Below, piece after piece: positions 16,923 through 26,638 of a stretch of 60,063 nt of DNA; the stretch's first letter is position 1; every line of letters starts with the position of its first letter. The translations under genes and the position numbers were made by a program. The stretch spans positions 1 to 60,063 of the forward strand of contig DOTD01000080.1 of the NCBI GenBank assembly GCA_003513005.1, read 5' to 3'. Below the pieces are notes generated by a model that saw only the letters and a list, made by a program, of their open reading frames with translations, did not search any database and had not been told where the DNA came from. Source of the DNA: Desulfotomaculum sp. (GTDB lineage: Bacteria; Bacillota; Desulfotomaculia; Desulfotomaculales; Nap2-2B).

Positions 16923-17414
16923 GTGAGTGTTAAAGAAAGATTGGAAGTAGATCTGCTGGAGGATGATTATGACGATGAAGACACCCAGGAGGATAAGTTT
17001 TTAACCTTTATTCTGAGCAGAGAGGAATACGGCATCGAAATCAGGTACGTCACAGAGATCGTGGGCATTCAAAATATTACCCAGGTCCCGGACATGCCAG
17101 GTTTTATCAAAGGAGTAATCAACCTTCGCGGTAAAGTTATCCCTGTTATGGACGTACGTCTGCGCTTTGATATAGAAGAACGTCCCTACGATGACCGCAC
17201 ATGTATTGTTGTCATAAATATTAATGAACAGGCTGTAGGGCTAATTGTTGACAGGGTGTCTGAGGTTCTGGACATACCGAAAACTGAAATAGAACTGCCA
17301 CCCAAAATAAGGAGGAGTGAAAGAAGCAATTTTATCCAGGGTTTAGGCAAGGTAGGCGATAAGGTAAAAATTCTGCTCAACGCCAACAAACTACTTTATG
17401 AGGGGGAAGAATAA
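16923..17414 (+). CDS. cheW: Chemotaxis coupling protein CheW
   Basis: 163 residues, GTG start with GAGGTGGG upstream. A short acidic N-terminal tail (residues 5-22) precedes the CheW double-barrel: FLTFILSREEYGIEIRYVTE, then FIKGVINLRGKVIPVMDVR with the conserved Arg that contacts receptors, then ERTCIVV-like and GLIVDRVSEVLDIP. CheW links the receptor at 17415-20648 to CheA. It is 17 bases after cheA and its stop abuts the receptor start (TAA then ATG), so the genes are one transcript. Confidence 0.95.
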   Translation: MSVKERLEVDLLEDDYDDEDTQEDKFLTFILSREEYGIEIRYVTEIVGIQNITQVPDMPGFIKGVINLRGKVIPVMDVRLRFDIEERPYDDRTCIVVININEQAVGLIVDRVSEVLDIPKTEIELPPKIRRSERSNFIQGLGKVGDKVKILLNANKLLYEGEE

Positions 17415-20400
17415 ATGCACAACGGTTCAGAAGAAGCAGTTGAAAAGAACACCGGTAAGAAGGCTGAAAACAGTCAGAAAGACTTTTCCGTATTTGACTT
17501 ACTTGATACTCCTGTTTTGGTTATAGGGAAGGACAGCAATATCATCTACGTGAATCAGTGTCTTTCCGCCATGGCAGGACAAACAAAGGACAAAACAGCC
17601 GGCAGTTCAGTAACTGCATTAATTAATACAAAAGATAACCTGTTTGAAAAAGCGTTGGCCGATGGCAAGAAAACCAGCTTTGAAGTCAGAGCAATTATTA
17701 ATGACAGGAAGGCTACTCTGGAATGCGACCTTACACCTGTTTTTGCCGAGAAAGGCAAAAAAGAAGCAGCTTATTTTATTGGCTTAATCAGGGATATAAC
17801 AGAACTGGAAAAGAATATGCGCGTCACAAACAGGAAAGCAAAGGTTCTTAACGAAATCCCCACACCGGTTATAGCAGTTGATAATGATCTGAATGTCTAT
17901 TTTGTAAATCGTGCTGCGTCTTTATTGGTTGGAAAAACACAGGAAGCGTGCTATGATCAAAAGTGTTACGGCTTGTTCAACATGGGCTGCTGCAATACGG
18001 ATGACTGCCAGGTTGCCAGGGCGATAAAGGGGAAAGGAGTATATACAGGAGATGCAGTAGCCAGCCTTTCCTCCGGAGATCTGCCCATTCGCTGTACAGC
18101 CTCACCAATCCTGGATGGAAACGGCAATATTGTTGGCGGCATGGAATACATGCTTGATATCTCTGAAGAGGTAAAAGCAGTTGAAGAAATCAGCAAGATA
18201 ATGGAAGCTGCCAACAACGGCAATCTTGAGACAAGAGGCAATCTCGAAAACTATAAAATGTCCGGATACAAAAAAATAGTCCAAGGCTTCAACGACACTC
18301 TTGACGCCTTCACCACTCCTTTGAAATTGGCGGCGGAGTATATCGACAGCTTTACCCAGGGCAATACACCGCCTATAATTACAGATGAGTATAAGGGCGA
18401 CTTCAATACAATTAAAAACAACCTGAACTCATTTATCGAAGAAATCGGAGCCCTTGTTGATGAAATAGGCGTCGTTATAACCGCAGGCAAAGAAGGCAAA
18501 CTGGACCAAAGGGCCAATCCGGACCGTGTGCAGGGTGTCTGGCGCAAGATTCTGCGCGGAACAAATGACGCCGTGGACGAAATAGTAAGACCGCTGAAAA
18601 TATCAGCCGATTATGTCGAACAGATAGCCAAAGGGGACATGCCGCCGAAAATAACTGAAGAATATAAAGGTGATTTCAATGAAATTAAGAACAACCTGAA
18701 CATGCTGATCGGCGCAACCGAGCAGATTGCCATTACTGCCCAAATGATCGCCAATGGCAACCTCGATGTATCTTTCAGCGCCAGATCCGAAAACGATATT
18801 CTGATGATGTCGCTCATGACCATGATAAGCAAATTAAAAGGTGTTTTTACTGATATTGAAGCTCTCGCGCAGGCGGCCATGGCGGGAGATGTCTCCAAAC
18901 GCAAAGATGTCTCCGGACTGGATGGCGCCTACTTGAAGATAATTTTCGTCATGAACCAGTTGTTTGATTCGATGGCCGAACCGGTAAACGAATTAACCGA
19001 CGTCCTCGGCAGAATGGCGGTCAATGATTATACCAAAAAGATAGAAAAGCAATACAGCGGAGTCTGGAATGAACTCGCTTTTGCTGTCAGCGGCGTTCAT
19101 GGCAGAATGGAGAAAATTCTAAATACAACAATTAATATCGCTAACGGATCGCTTGCTGATCTGGATGAGTACCATCAAGTAGTCCGCAGAAGCGAAAACG
19201 ATCTGCTTATGCCTGCTTTCACAAGGGCGATGGAATCCATTCAAAAATGCGCAGAAGATGCAAATATGCTGGCCTGGGCTTGTGTTGAAGGAAAACTCGA
19301 AACCAGGGCGGACGTTTCCCAGCATGCGGGCGAATACCGCAAGATAATCGAAGGCATGAACGGTATGCTCGACGCAGTATCGGTTCCGGTTACTGAAACC
19401 ATTACTTGTCTGAAAGCAATGTCTGAGGGCGAACTTGACGTGAGGATGACCGGAGACTACAAAGGCGATTATACCATCGTTAAAGATTCGCTTAATACAA
19501 GCCTTGAATCCTTGAATGGAATCATCAAAAAGGAGGCGGTAAGATGCCTTCAGGAGATGGCCAAAGGTAACATGGATGTTTCGGTAGAAGGAGAATACAA
19601 GGGCGACTTCGTCTTAATCAAAGACGCTTTAAACACTACAATATCCAGTATGAATGACCTTTTAAACCAGGTAACTGTGGTGGCCGATCAGGTTGCCGCA
19701 GGTTCTCAGCAGGTATCGGATTCAAGCCAGTCGCTTTCCCAGGGCGCTACAGAGTCGGCCAGTTCGCTTCAGGAGATCTCCTCTTCGATGCAGGAGATGT
19801 CCAAGCAGACCAAGCAGACTTCCGAAAACGCTTCTTTGGTCAGTCAGCTGTCTGTCCAGGCAAAACAGAGCGCTGAAAAAGGGTCCGACCAGATGACCAA
19901 CATGGTCAAGGCAATGAATGACATTAACGAATCAGCCTCCAACGTATCCAAGATTATCAAGGCAATCGACGAGGTAGCCTTCCAGACAAACCTTCTTGCC
20001 CTTAACGCCGCGGTTGAGGCAGCGCGCGCAGGCAAACACGGCAAAGGTTTTACGGTGGTCGCCGAAGAAGTAAGGAACCTTGCCCAGCGCAGCGCCAAAG
20101 CTGCCAGGGAAACAGCCGAAATGATTGAAAGTTCGATTAAGAAAACCGAAGTCGGCACAAAGATAGCCGAAGAAACATCCAAGGCCCTTGAAGAAATAAC
20201 TATAGGATCAACCAAGATCACCGATGTTATCGGTGAACTTGCCTCGGCTTCGAAGGAGCAGGCCATGGGTATTGACCAGGTCAGCGAGGCATTTGATCAG
20301 GTTGATAAGGTAACCCAGCAGAACATGGCCAGCGCGCAGGAAATGGCTTCAGCGAGCGAAGAGCTTTCCAGTCAGGCAATTCAGTTAAAACAGACCCTGC

Positions 20401-20648
20401 GCAAGTTCAGGCTTAGAAAACAAAGCTTTGGCAGTTCCGCAGCAAACGCGCTGCCGCAAGGGATAACACCCGAAATGCTCCGGATGCTGCAGTCGATGAT
20501 TCAAAGCCAGCAGACGCAGGATCAGGGATTCTCCCTGGCAGGACTCAAGTTGGAAAACAACAACAACGGCGGCACAAAAAAAGCCGCTTCCAGATTAAGG
20601 CCTGAGGAAATAATTTCTTTGGACGACACTGACTTCGGCCGTTTCTAA
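17415..20648 (+). CDS. Soluble PAS/poly-HAMP methyl-accepting chemotaxis protein
   Basis: 1077 residues with no membrane helix, so a cytoplasmic receptor. Two PAS domains (about 30-130, 145-255; the second contains a Cys-rich stretch CYDQKCYGLFNMGCCNTDDC), then a long array of HAMP-like units to about 720 in which EYKGDFN-IKNNLN and DYKGDY-IVKDSLN recur at least four times, then the signalling domain with the conserved hairpin tip (FQTNLLALNAAVEAARAG). The Cys cluster might hold a metal or a redox cofactor (inference). Begins directly after cheW; a strong terminator follows. Confidence 0.92.
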   Translation: MHNGSEEAVEKNTGKKAENSQKDFSVFDLLDTPVLVIGKDSNIIYVNQCLSAMAGQTKDKTAGSSVTALINTKDNLFEKALADGKKTSFEVRAIINDRKATLECDLTPVFAEKGKKEAAYFIGLIRDITELEKNMRVTNRKAKVLNEIPTPVIAVDNDLNVYFVNRAASLLVGKTQEACYDQKCYGLFNMGCCNTDDCQVARAIKGKGVYTGDAVASLSSGDLPIRCTASPILDGNGNIVGGMEYMLDISEEVKAVEEISKIMEAANNGNLETRGNLENYKMSGYKKIVQGFNDTLDAFTTPLKLAAEYIDSFTQGNTPPIITDEYKGDFNTIKNNLNSFIEEIGALVDEIGVVITAGKEGKLDQRANPDRVQGVWRKILRGTNDAVDEIVRPLKISADYVEQIAKGDMPPKITEEYKGDFNEIKNNLNMLIGATEQIAITAQMIANGNLDVSFSARSENDILMMSLMTMISKLKGVFTDIEALAQAAMAGDVSKRKDVSGLDGAYLKIIFVMNQLFDSMAEPVNELTDVLGRMAVNDYTKKIEKQYSGVWNELAFAVSGVHGRMEKILNTTINIANGSLADLDEYHQVVRRSENDLLMPAFTRAMESIQKCAEDANMLAWACVEGKLETRADVSQHAGEYRKIIEGMNGMLDAVSVPVTETITCLKAMSEGELDVRMTGDYKGDYTIVKDSLNTSLESLNGIIKKEAVRCLQEMAKGNMDVSVEGEYKGDFVLIKDALNTTISSMNDLLNQVTVVADQVAAGSQQVSDSSQSLSQGATESASSLQEISSSMQEMSKQTKQTSENASLVSQLSVQAKQSAEKGSDQMTNMVKAMNDINESASNVSKIIKAIDEVAFQTNLLALNAAVEAARAGKHGKGFTVVAEEVRNLAQRSAKAARETAEMIESSIKKTEVGTKIAEETSKALEEITIGSTKITDVIGELASASKEQAMGIDQVSEAFDQVDKVTQQNMASAQEMASASEELSSQAIQLKQTLRKFRLRKQSFGSSAANALPQGITPEMLRMLQSMIQSQQTQDQGFSLAGLKLENNNNGGTKKAASRLRPEEIISLDDTDFGRF

Positions 20649-20667
20649 GTTTTTCTTAAAGCTAAAA

Positions 20668-20702
20668 GCAGACAAGGGGTAAACTCCCCTTGTCTGCTTT
20701 TT
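20668..20702 (+). terminator. Rho-independent terminator after the receptor gene
   Basis: Perfect 12-bp stem (20668-20679 with 20686-20697), 6-base loop, five T. It separates cheA-cheW-mcp from cheR-cheB. Confidence 0.92.
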
Positions 20703-20733
20703 AAAAAATATACTTGAGGGGAAATTGAACGAA

Positions 20734-21546
20734 ATGCAGCTTAGTCAAAAGGAATACGAATTAATCGGCGGTCTTATCTACGATAAATTCGGAATTAGCC
20801 TGAACGAACAAAAGCAAACTTTGATCACCGGAAGACTGCAGAATGTGCTTCAGCAGGGCGGATTTACAAGTTTTAAGGATTACTATCAGTATGTGGCCGG
20901 AGAAACAAGCGGAAGCGCGCTTCTAACGCTCATCGACAGAATTTCTACTAACCATACCTATTTTTTCCGTGAAAAGGATCATTTTGGCTTTATTAAGGAA
21001 ACCTTGCTGCCCCAAATTGTCAAACCACTTGAAAGAAATAATGAAAAAGAATTTAAGATCTGGTGCGCAGGATGTTCCTCGGGAGAAGAACCCTATACAG
21101 CCGCTATGGTTATTTCAGAAAGTATCAGCCAGGGATCAATTTTTTATATATTAGCCACGGATATTTCAGTCAGTTCCCTGGATAAAGCAATTAGAGGAAA
21201 TTATACAAAAGAACAACTGGAAACAGTTCCGCCGTCATACCGTCAGAAATATTTTGTCTCAGTCGGGGATGGCGTTTGGACGATTCATCAAAATTTAAAG
21301 AACAAGGTGCTCTTCCGAAGGCTGAACCTGATCCAGGATAGTTACCCTTTTAAAGGCAAGTTTGATGTTATCTTCTGCCGGAATGTAATGATTTATTTTG
21401 ACAGCCCAACCCGCCGGTCTCTTCTGGAACGGTTTCACCGCTACCTGGAGCCGGACGGGTACCTATTCATCGGGCATACAGAAACAATAGACCGTTCCCT
21501 TGGAGTTTTCAGTTACGTAAAACCCGCAATATACCAAAAAATTTAA
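20734..21546 (+). CDS. cheR: Chemotaxis protein methyltransferase CheR
   Basis: 270 residues. N-terminal helical domain to about 75, then the SAM-binding domain: RISTNHTYFFRE, IWCAGCSSGEEPYT (motif I), ILATDIS, and FDVIFCRNVMIYFD. CheR methylates receptor glutamates using S-adenosylmethionine, here most likely the receptor at 17415-20648. ATG 20734 has GAGGGGA 11 bases upstream; the in-frame TTG at 20725 is too close to that site. It follows the terminator and is 16 bases from cheB. Confidence 0.95.
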   Translation: MQLSQKEYELIGGLIYDKFGISLNEQKQTLITGRLQNVLQQGGFTSFKDYYQYVAGETSGSALLTLIDRISTNHTYFFREKDHFGFIKETLLPQIVKPLERNNEKEFKIWCAGCSSGEEPYTAAMVISESISQGSIFYILATDISVSSLDKAIRGNYTKEQLETVPPSYRQKYFVSVGDGVWTIHQNLKNKVLFRRLNLIQDSYPFKGKFDVIFCRNVMIYFDSPTRRSLLERFHRYLEPDGYLFIGHTETIDRSLGVFSYVKPAIYQKI

Positions 21547-21562
21547 AAAAGGTGAGCAGCTG

Positions 21563-22612
21563 ATGAAAAAAATAAAAGTTCTAATAGTAGATGATTCTGC
21601 CCTGGTCAGGGAAATACTTGCCAAAGGGCTTTCTCAAGATCCGGAAATAGAAGTCGTTGGAACCGCTGCGGACCCTTATATTGCACGTGATAAAATTGTC
21701 CGTCTCCTACCTGATGTACTTACGCTGGATGTAGAAATGCCCAGGATGGACGGAATTGAATTTTTACGCCGTCTGATGCCGCAGTACCCTTTGCCTGTAG
21801 TGGTAGTCAGCGCATTAACGAAGAAAGGCGCATCTATAACTTTAGACGCCTTTGAAGCCGGGGCTGTAGAGGTTGTAACTAAACCGAACACTGATATTAA
21901 ACGTGGTTTAACGATGATGCTGGATGAACTGCGAACCAAGGTAAAGATTGCAGCTTTAACGAATCTGAATGTATTGATAAGCAATAGAAATTCACAGCCG
22001 GTTCCCTTAAAAAAGCCCAGTCGGGCGCTTGCTGAATCAACTGACAAAGTAATCGCCATAGGAGCATCCACAGGAGGAACTGAAGCAATTCGCTCTATTA
22101 TCAGCAGCTTTCATTCAACCATGCCGGGTACAGTAATCGTACAGCATATGCCTGCCGGGTTTACAAAGCATTTCGCAGAAAGATTGAACGGTTTGTCAGC
22201 CATGGAAGTAATGGAAGCTAAAACAGGAGATCGTGTAATGGACGGTCGTGTTCTGATTGCCCCGGGCGGACGTCAAATGAGAGTTGTCCGTTCCGGAGGC
22301 ATTTACCAGGTAAACTGTGATTCAACTGAAGAGGTTAACGGCCACTGTCCCAGTGTGGAAGTGCTTTTTCAGTCAGTCGCTAAATACGCCGGCGCCAACG
22401 CGGCCGGAATTATGCTTACCGGTATGGGCGGCGATGGAGCCGAAGGCATGTTGGCCATGCGTCTTGCGGGCGCCAGGACAATAGCGCAGGATGAGGCTAC
22501 TTCAATAGTCTTTGGTATGCCGAGAGTAGCTTATGAAAAGGGCGGCGCTGAATGCCTGCTTGCACTTAACAGTATACCGGGGGAAGTCGTTAAATTACTC
22601 AACGCAAGATAA
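21563..22612 (+). CDS. cheB: Protein-glutamate methylesterase CheB
   Basis: 349 residues: receiver domain at 1-125 with phospho-acceptor Asp in LTLDVEMPRMDG, a linker, and the methylesterase domain with IGASTGGTEA (catalytic Ser), VQHMPAGFT (His) and MLTGMGGDGAEG (Asp). Reverses CheR methylation when phosphorylated by CheA. AAAGGTGAGC precedes the ATG. The cluster has no cheY, so CheB may be the only local phosphorylation target. Confidence 0.95.
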   Translation: MKKIKVLIVDDSALVREILAKGLSQDPEIEVVGTAADPYIARDKIVRLLPDVLTLDVEMPRMDGIEFLRRLMPQYPLPVVVVSALTKKGASITLDAFEAGAVEVVTKPNTDIKRGLTMMLDELRTKVKIAALTNLNVLISNRNSQPVPLKKPSRALAESTDKVIAIGASTGGTEAIRSIISSFHSTMPGTVIVQHMPAGFTKHFAERLNGLSAMEVMEAKTGDRVMDGRVLIAPGGRQMRVVRSGGIYQVNCDSTEEVNGHCPSVEVLFQSVAKYAGANAAGIMLTGMGGDGAEGMLAMRLAGARTIAQDEATSIVFGMPRVAYEKGGAECLLALNSIPGEVVKLLNAR

Positions 22613-22641
22613 CATTTGGCTGTTTTTTAACAGACAGAAAG

Positions 22642-22675
22642 AGGTCCCGCTCAGAAAGAACGGGACCTTATTTTG
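22642..22675 (+). terminator. Terminator after cheB
   Basis: Perfect 8-bp GC-rich stem (AGGTCCCG at 22642-22649, CGGGACCT at 22661-22668) followed by a T-rich tract. The next ~240 bases up to rmuC are AT-rich and show no gene. Confidence 0.85.
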
Positions 22676-22917
22676 TTTGCATAAGCCATTGTTTTAGGGA
22701 ACACTCTGCATTTTTATAAACTATAAAGAATGAGATCTCATATATATGTATGAACGGCGTGAAATGTGTTATATTTATTCAGTATAAAATTAATTACGTT
22801 GTAACTTGTTGCATCTTAAAACCGTTTCCTCTATATATATTTATCGGACGCGACAATTAATAAATAAACCTGTTTTTCATATTTTATCAGGCTGATTTTA
22901 ACTGAAAGGGATTCTTT

Positions 22918-24282
22918 ATGGAAAAGACTCTAACCATTTTTCTTTTTATTTTTCTGACAAGCTTTCTGGTTTTTCTGATCTTTGAGAAAACGACAGTGTC
23001 TAAAGAAAAAAACAGAAGGATCAACGAGCTTGAGCTTGCCTTAAAAAACAAGGACTCCGAACTGTCCGAAGCCCGGGAAAATATCACGGGATTAAAGGAA
23101 AGAATTGCCCAGATAACAACGCTTCTTGAAAAAGAACACAATGATAATAAAGAGAAGCTTTTGATGCTGGAGGAAGCAAAAGAATCCCTTTCCAGCGCTT
23201 TTAAAGCTCTTTCTGCGGATGCCCTGCGTGTCAATAACCAGACCTTTTTGGAACTGGCCGCGACAGCTCTGGGAAAATATCAGGAAAGAGCAAAAAATGA
23301 CCTTGAATCCCGCCAAAAAGCAGTTAATGAAATTGTCAAGCCCGTTCAAGATTCCCTGGAAAAAGTAGATCTTAAAATTAATGAACTGGAGAAATCACGT
23401 TTGGAAGCATATACGAGCCTTACCAAACAGGTTGAAGTATTATCCCGGACACAGGAAAGGCTCAAACTTGAGACAATTAACCTTGTCAATGCCCTCCGGA
23501 CACCAAATGTTCGCGGGCGCTGGGGTGAAATTCAGCTTAAAAGAGTAGTCGAAATAGCCGGCATGGTTGAATACTGCGACTTTATCGAACAAGAATCAGT
23601 AAATACGGAACAGGGCCGCCTCCGGCCTGATTTAGTCGTTAAACTCCCCAATAATAAAAACATCGTCATCGATTCAAAAGCGCCTATTTTATCCTATATT
23701 GAGTCCTTGGAAATTCAGGATGAAAAAATTAAAGATGAAAAAATTAAAGAACACGCGCGCAATATACGCACCCACCTTGCTAAATTGGGCAGCAAATCAT
23801 ATTGGAGCCAGTTTGACCCCACTCCGGAATTTGTAGTTTTGTTTTTGCCGCGCGAAGCTTTTTTCAGCGCGGCGCTCGAACAAGAACCAGGACTAATCGA
23901 GTTCGGCGTTGAACAGCATGTCGTAATGGCTACCCCCACAACCTTGATTGCTCTTTTGCATGCGGTAGCCTATGGCTGGAAACAGGAAAGGCTGACCGAA
24001 AACGCAAAAGCCATCAGCATTTTGGGCAACCAGTTATACGAAAGGTTACGGGGCCTTGCCGGATATTTTTCCGATCTCAAAAAAGGCCTGGATAATTCAG
24101 TCGAAGCATACAACAGGGCCGTAGGCGCTCTGGAAAGCAGGGTGCTGGTCAGCGCACGTAAATTTAAGGAATACGGAACTGCAGCCGGAAACGAAATAAA
24201 AGATTCCGAAATTATTGAAAAAGAAACACGTGCAATACAAAACTTGGAATTATTAACCCCTCCGGCTGCAAACAACGAGTAG
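22918..24282 (+). CDS. rmuC: DNA recombination protein RmuC
   Basis: 454 residues: N-terminal membrane anchor (residues 5-22), a coiled coil at about 32-165, and the RmuC nuclease-like domain at about 185-420 with VRGRWGEIQLKRVVE, RPDLVVKLPNNK, IVIDSKAPI and VATPTTLIALL-type (HVVMATPTTLIALL) motifs. RmuC is thought to limit inversions between inverted repeats, with a PD-(D/E)XK-like fold (Asp and Lys of VIDSKAP). GAAAGGG upstream of ATG. Likely monocistronic or with the DUF72 gene 57 bases later. Confidence 0.93.
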   Translation: MEKTLTIFLFIFLTSFLVFLIFEKTTVSKEKNRRINELELALKNKDSELSEARENITGLKERIAQITTLLEKEHNDNKEKLLMLEEAKESLSSAFKALSADALRVNNQTFLELAATALGKYQERAKNDLESRQKAVNEIVKPVQDSLEKVDLKINELEKSRLEAYTSLTKQVEVLSRTQERLKLETINLVNALRTPNVRGRWGEIQLKRVVEIAGMVEYCDFIEQESVNTEQGRLRPDLVVKLPNNKNIVIDSKAPILSYIESLEIQDEKIKDEKIKEHARNIRTHLAKLGSKSYWSQFDPTPEFVVLFLPREAFFSAALEQEPGLIEFGVEQHVVMATPTTLIALLHAVAYGWKQERLTENAKAISILGNQLYERLRGLAGYFSDLKKGLDNSVEAYNRAVGALESRVLVSARKFKEYGTAAGNEIKDSEIIEKETRAIQNLELLTPPAANNE

Positions 24283-24339
24283 AGTAAATAATATTGCACC
24301 CTTAGATTAATGCTTATCATCCCGGAATGGAGAATTTAA

Positions 24340-25119
24340 ATGTCAATTCTTATCGGTACTTCAGGGTATAGCTATGACGACTGGCGGGGGCCTTTCTACC
24401 CTTCTGCAGTCAGCAAAAACAAAATGCTGGAATTTTACGCGAAAGAGTTTTCCTTTACGGAAATAAACTCTTCCTATTACCACCTGCCTTCGCAAAATCT
24501 TTTTCTCTCGCTAGCCAAAAGGACTCCTGAAAATTTTATATTTACCATAAAAGCATACAAGACACTTACCCACGAGCGGCAGGAAAGCGTTCCGGAAGAT
24601 ATAAAAAAATTCTGTTATTCTTTAGAACCCCTGTTGCAAGTAGAAAAGCTTGGCACAGTATTGCTGCAGTTCCCATACTCTTTTCATAATCAGGAGGAAA
24701 ACAGGCGTTATTTGGCCGGCCTGAAGGGGATGTTCTTAAAATCAATCCCTCTTGTAGTTGAATTCAGACACCACAGCTGGGTTAAAGAAGCTACCTGGGA
24801 TTTTCTGCGAATGTTGGAAATAGGGTATGTCTGTGTGGATGAACCAAATATAAAAGGACTTGTCGGCCAGACAGCCATATGCGCCAGTGAAGTTGCTTAT
24901 GTCCGTTTTCACGGCCGCAATCTTGCCAAGTGGTGGAAACATGAAGAATCTTACGAAAGATATGACTACCTGTATACCCGGGAGGAAATAGGCGAATGGA
25001 CCCCAAGAATAAATGAGCTGGCCAAACAGGCAAAGCAGGTATTCGTTGCCTTCAATAACCATTACCGCGGCCAGGCGGTCCGAAACGCGCGGATGCTTCG
25101 CGAACTGCTCCAGGTTTAG
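24340..25119 (+). CDS. DUF72 (YecE-like) TIM-barrel protein
   Basis: 259 residues typical of DUF72: start ILIGTSGYSYDDWRGPFYP, then FTEINSSYY, FIFTIKAYKTLTH, LLQFPYSFH, VVEFRHHSW, VRFHGRN and a final VFVAFNNHYRGQAVRNA. The family has a TIM-barrel fold and no firmly assigned activity that I know of. GGAGAA precedes the ATG. Its last 68 bases overlap, on the other strand, the end of the gene at 25052-25414. Confidence 0.9.
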   Translation: MSILIGTSGYSYDDWRGPFYPSAVSKNKMLEFYAKEFSFTEINSSYYHLPSQNLFLSLAKRTPENFIFTIKAYKTLTHERQESVPEDIKKFCYSLEPLLQVEKLGTVLLQFPYSFHNQEENRRYLAGLKGMFLKSIPLVVEFRHHSWVKEATWDFLRMLEIGYVCVDEPNIKGLVGQTAICASEVAYVRFHGRNLAKWWKHEESYERYDYLYTREEIGEWTPRINELAKQAKQVFVAFNNHYRGQAVRNARMLRELLQV

Positions 25120-25414
25120 GCTTGTACGCCGGCATAAACAACCCGCAGGCCTGGGCGTCCGGATTACCGTTTTCCAATATCTTATCTACTCCCGCGGGCC
25201 CGGCTATCTTCAACAGATCGAGATAACCTATTTTCAAAGGGACCCGTTTCTGCAGGGTTCCGTAAGCGGGCACACCAGCCAAACAGCCGCGTCTGACCTC
25301 CTCCCTGCCCTGCACCTGCACAAAAAACCTGCAGTCACGGCAATACATTAAGGCCTTCTCCCTCATCTCAGGCAGGATAAGCCTGTGTCCTTCCCAAAGC
25401 TTATTATCATGCAT
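25052..25414 (-). CDS. YolD-like N-terminus with Cys-rich domain, coupled to dinB
   Basis: 120 residues starting at ATG 25414, which overlaps the dinB stop. The first 25 residues (LWEGHRLILPEMREK) resemble YolD-like proteins, which often accompany Y-family polymerases. The middle has YCRDCRFF, a later RRGCLAGVPAYG and QACGLFMP, four cysteines that could bind zinc. The last 22 codons overlap the 3' end of the DUF72 gene antisense and read as low-quality sequence, so the true end could be less conserved. Role in translesion synthesis is inferred only from coupling to dinB. Confidence 0.6.
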   Translation of the reverse strand: MHDNKLWEGHRLILPEMREKALMYCRDCRFFVQVQGREEVRRGCLAGVPAYGTLQKRVPLKIGYLDLLKIAGPAGVDKILENGNPDAQACGLFMPAYKPKPGAVREASARFGPPGRGNGY

Positions 25415-26591
25415 ACCTGATCCCCGCCCTCGTAAGAGAAACTGCCCTAAAAACAGCCCTCTCGCCAAATCTGCTTCTGATCCTGTCGCACGCCTCTTCG
25501 GTTTTCTTAAGCTTTTCCCTTTCACCGAACAAGGTCAGCTGCTCCATTTTTTGAGAGGTCAAACCCGCCAACGCCACTCCGACCATACGCACAGGCCAGC
25601 CATCGGGCCAGTGTTTTTTTAAGATTATCAGCCCTGTCTTGGAGATATCAAAAGCAAGATCGGTAAATTCAGGCAGAGTATGCATTCTGGACAGCCAGGC
25701 AAAGTTGCTGTCTTTTAAAGACAAAACGACTGTCCTTCCCACATAGCCCCCTGCCCTGACCCGTTCCGCGACCAAATCGGAGAGCTCCAAAATAACAACT
25801 TTTATATCTTCGCGTCTTTCATAATCGCGCGGCAGGGTTATTTGCTGGCCGATACTTTTTGTGATATCCAAAGTATTGGGATCTACAGGGCTGCTGTCCA
25901 TCCCATTGGCGCTGTGCCAGAGCACTTCACCATAAACACCGAATTTTCGTTTAAGAATGGATACGGGAAATTTGGAAAGGTCACCTATAGTGTGGATGTT
26001 TAAAAGGTTTAAATGGCGCTCATACCGGGGACCCACTCCGAAAAGCTGTCTTACCGGCAGGGGCCAGATCCTTAAGGGTACATCTTCATAATGCAGAAGG
26101 GTCAGACCATCAGGCTTTTGCAGTCCGGCAGCCATTTTCGCCAGCAGTTTGTTCGGACCTATACCTATGCTGCATGTTATGCCGGTTTCTTTACGGATTC
26201 GCCCTTTTAATTTCCTGGCGATTTCAACAGGCGAGCCAAAAAGGCTGCGGCAGCCGGTAACATCAAGAAATGCCTCATCAATGGAAAAAGGTTCGACTAA
26301 AGGTGTAAAATCCTTCATAATACGCAAAATGCGCGTGGAAAAGTGGACATAAAGGTGATGCTGGGGATTGATGAAGACTGCCTGCGGACAGAGTATACGG
26401 GCCTCGTGGACTGTCATGCCGGTTTTTATGCCTTTTGACTTGGCTTCATAACTGGCTGCCAGAACGATGCCGTGGCGTTTGGCTGAATCACCCCCCACTA
26501 TTACGGGCTTTCCCCTGAGTTCCGGCTGGAGGGCCTGATGGACACTGGCAAAGAAGGCGTTCATATCTGCAAGCAGAATATCTCTTAACAC
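25407..26591 (-). CDS. dinB: DNA polymerase IV (Y-family, DinB)
   Basis: 394 residues from GTG 26591, preceded by AGGGGG at 8 bases; an ATG at 26615 has no site. Catalytic acidic residues are in LLADMNAFFASV and FSIDEAFLDVT; the helix-hairpin-helix region (FGVGPRYERHLNLLNIHTIG) and the little-finger domain follow. Low-fidelity polymerase for lesion bypass. A LexA-type operator at 26639-26650 lies in its upstream region, so it is probably SOS controlled. Its stop overlaps the start of the Cys-rich gene. Confidence 0.94.
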   Translation of the reverse strand: MLRDILLADMNAFFASVHQALQPELRGKPVIVGGDSAKRHGIVLAASYEAKSKGIKTGMTVHEARILCPQAVFINPQHHLYVHFSTRILRIMKDFTPLVEPFSIDEAFLDVTGCRSLFGSPVEIARKLKGRIRKETGITCSIGIGPNKLLAKMAAGLQKPDGLTLLHYEDVPLRIWPLPVRQLFGVGPRYERHLNLLNIHTIGDLSKFPVSILKRKFGVYGEVLWHSANGMDSSPVDPNTLDITKSIGQQITLPRDYERREDIKVVILELSDLVAERVRAGGYVGRTVVLSLKDSNFAWLSRMHTLPEFTDLAFDISKTGLIILKKHWPDGWPVRMVGVALAGLTSQKMEQLTLFGEREKLKKTEEACDRIRSRFGERAVFRAVSLTRAGIRYA

Positions 26592-26638
26592 ATAAAAAAC
26601 CCCCTGACCGAACATTTGTTTGATCTAATTATGCCAGT

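Noticed and set aside
19693..20266. Open frames antisense or shifted within the receptor gene
   Set aside because: Explained by codon bias of the strongly conserved signalling domain.
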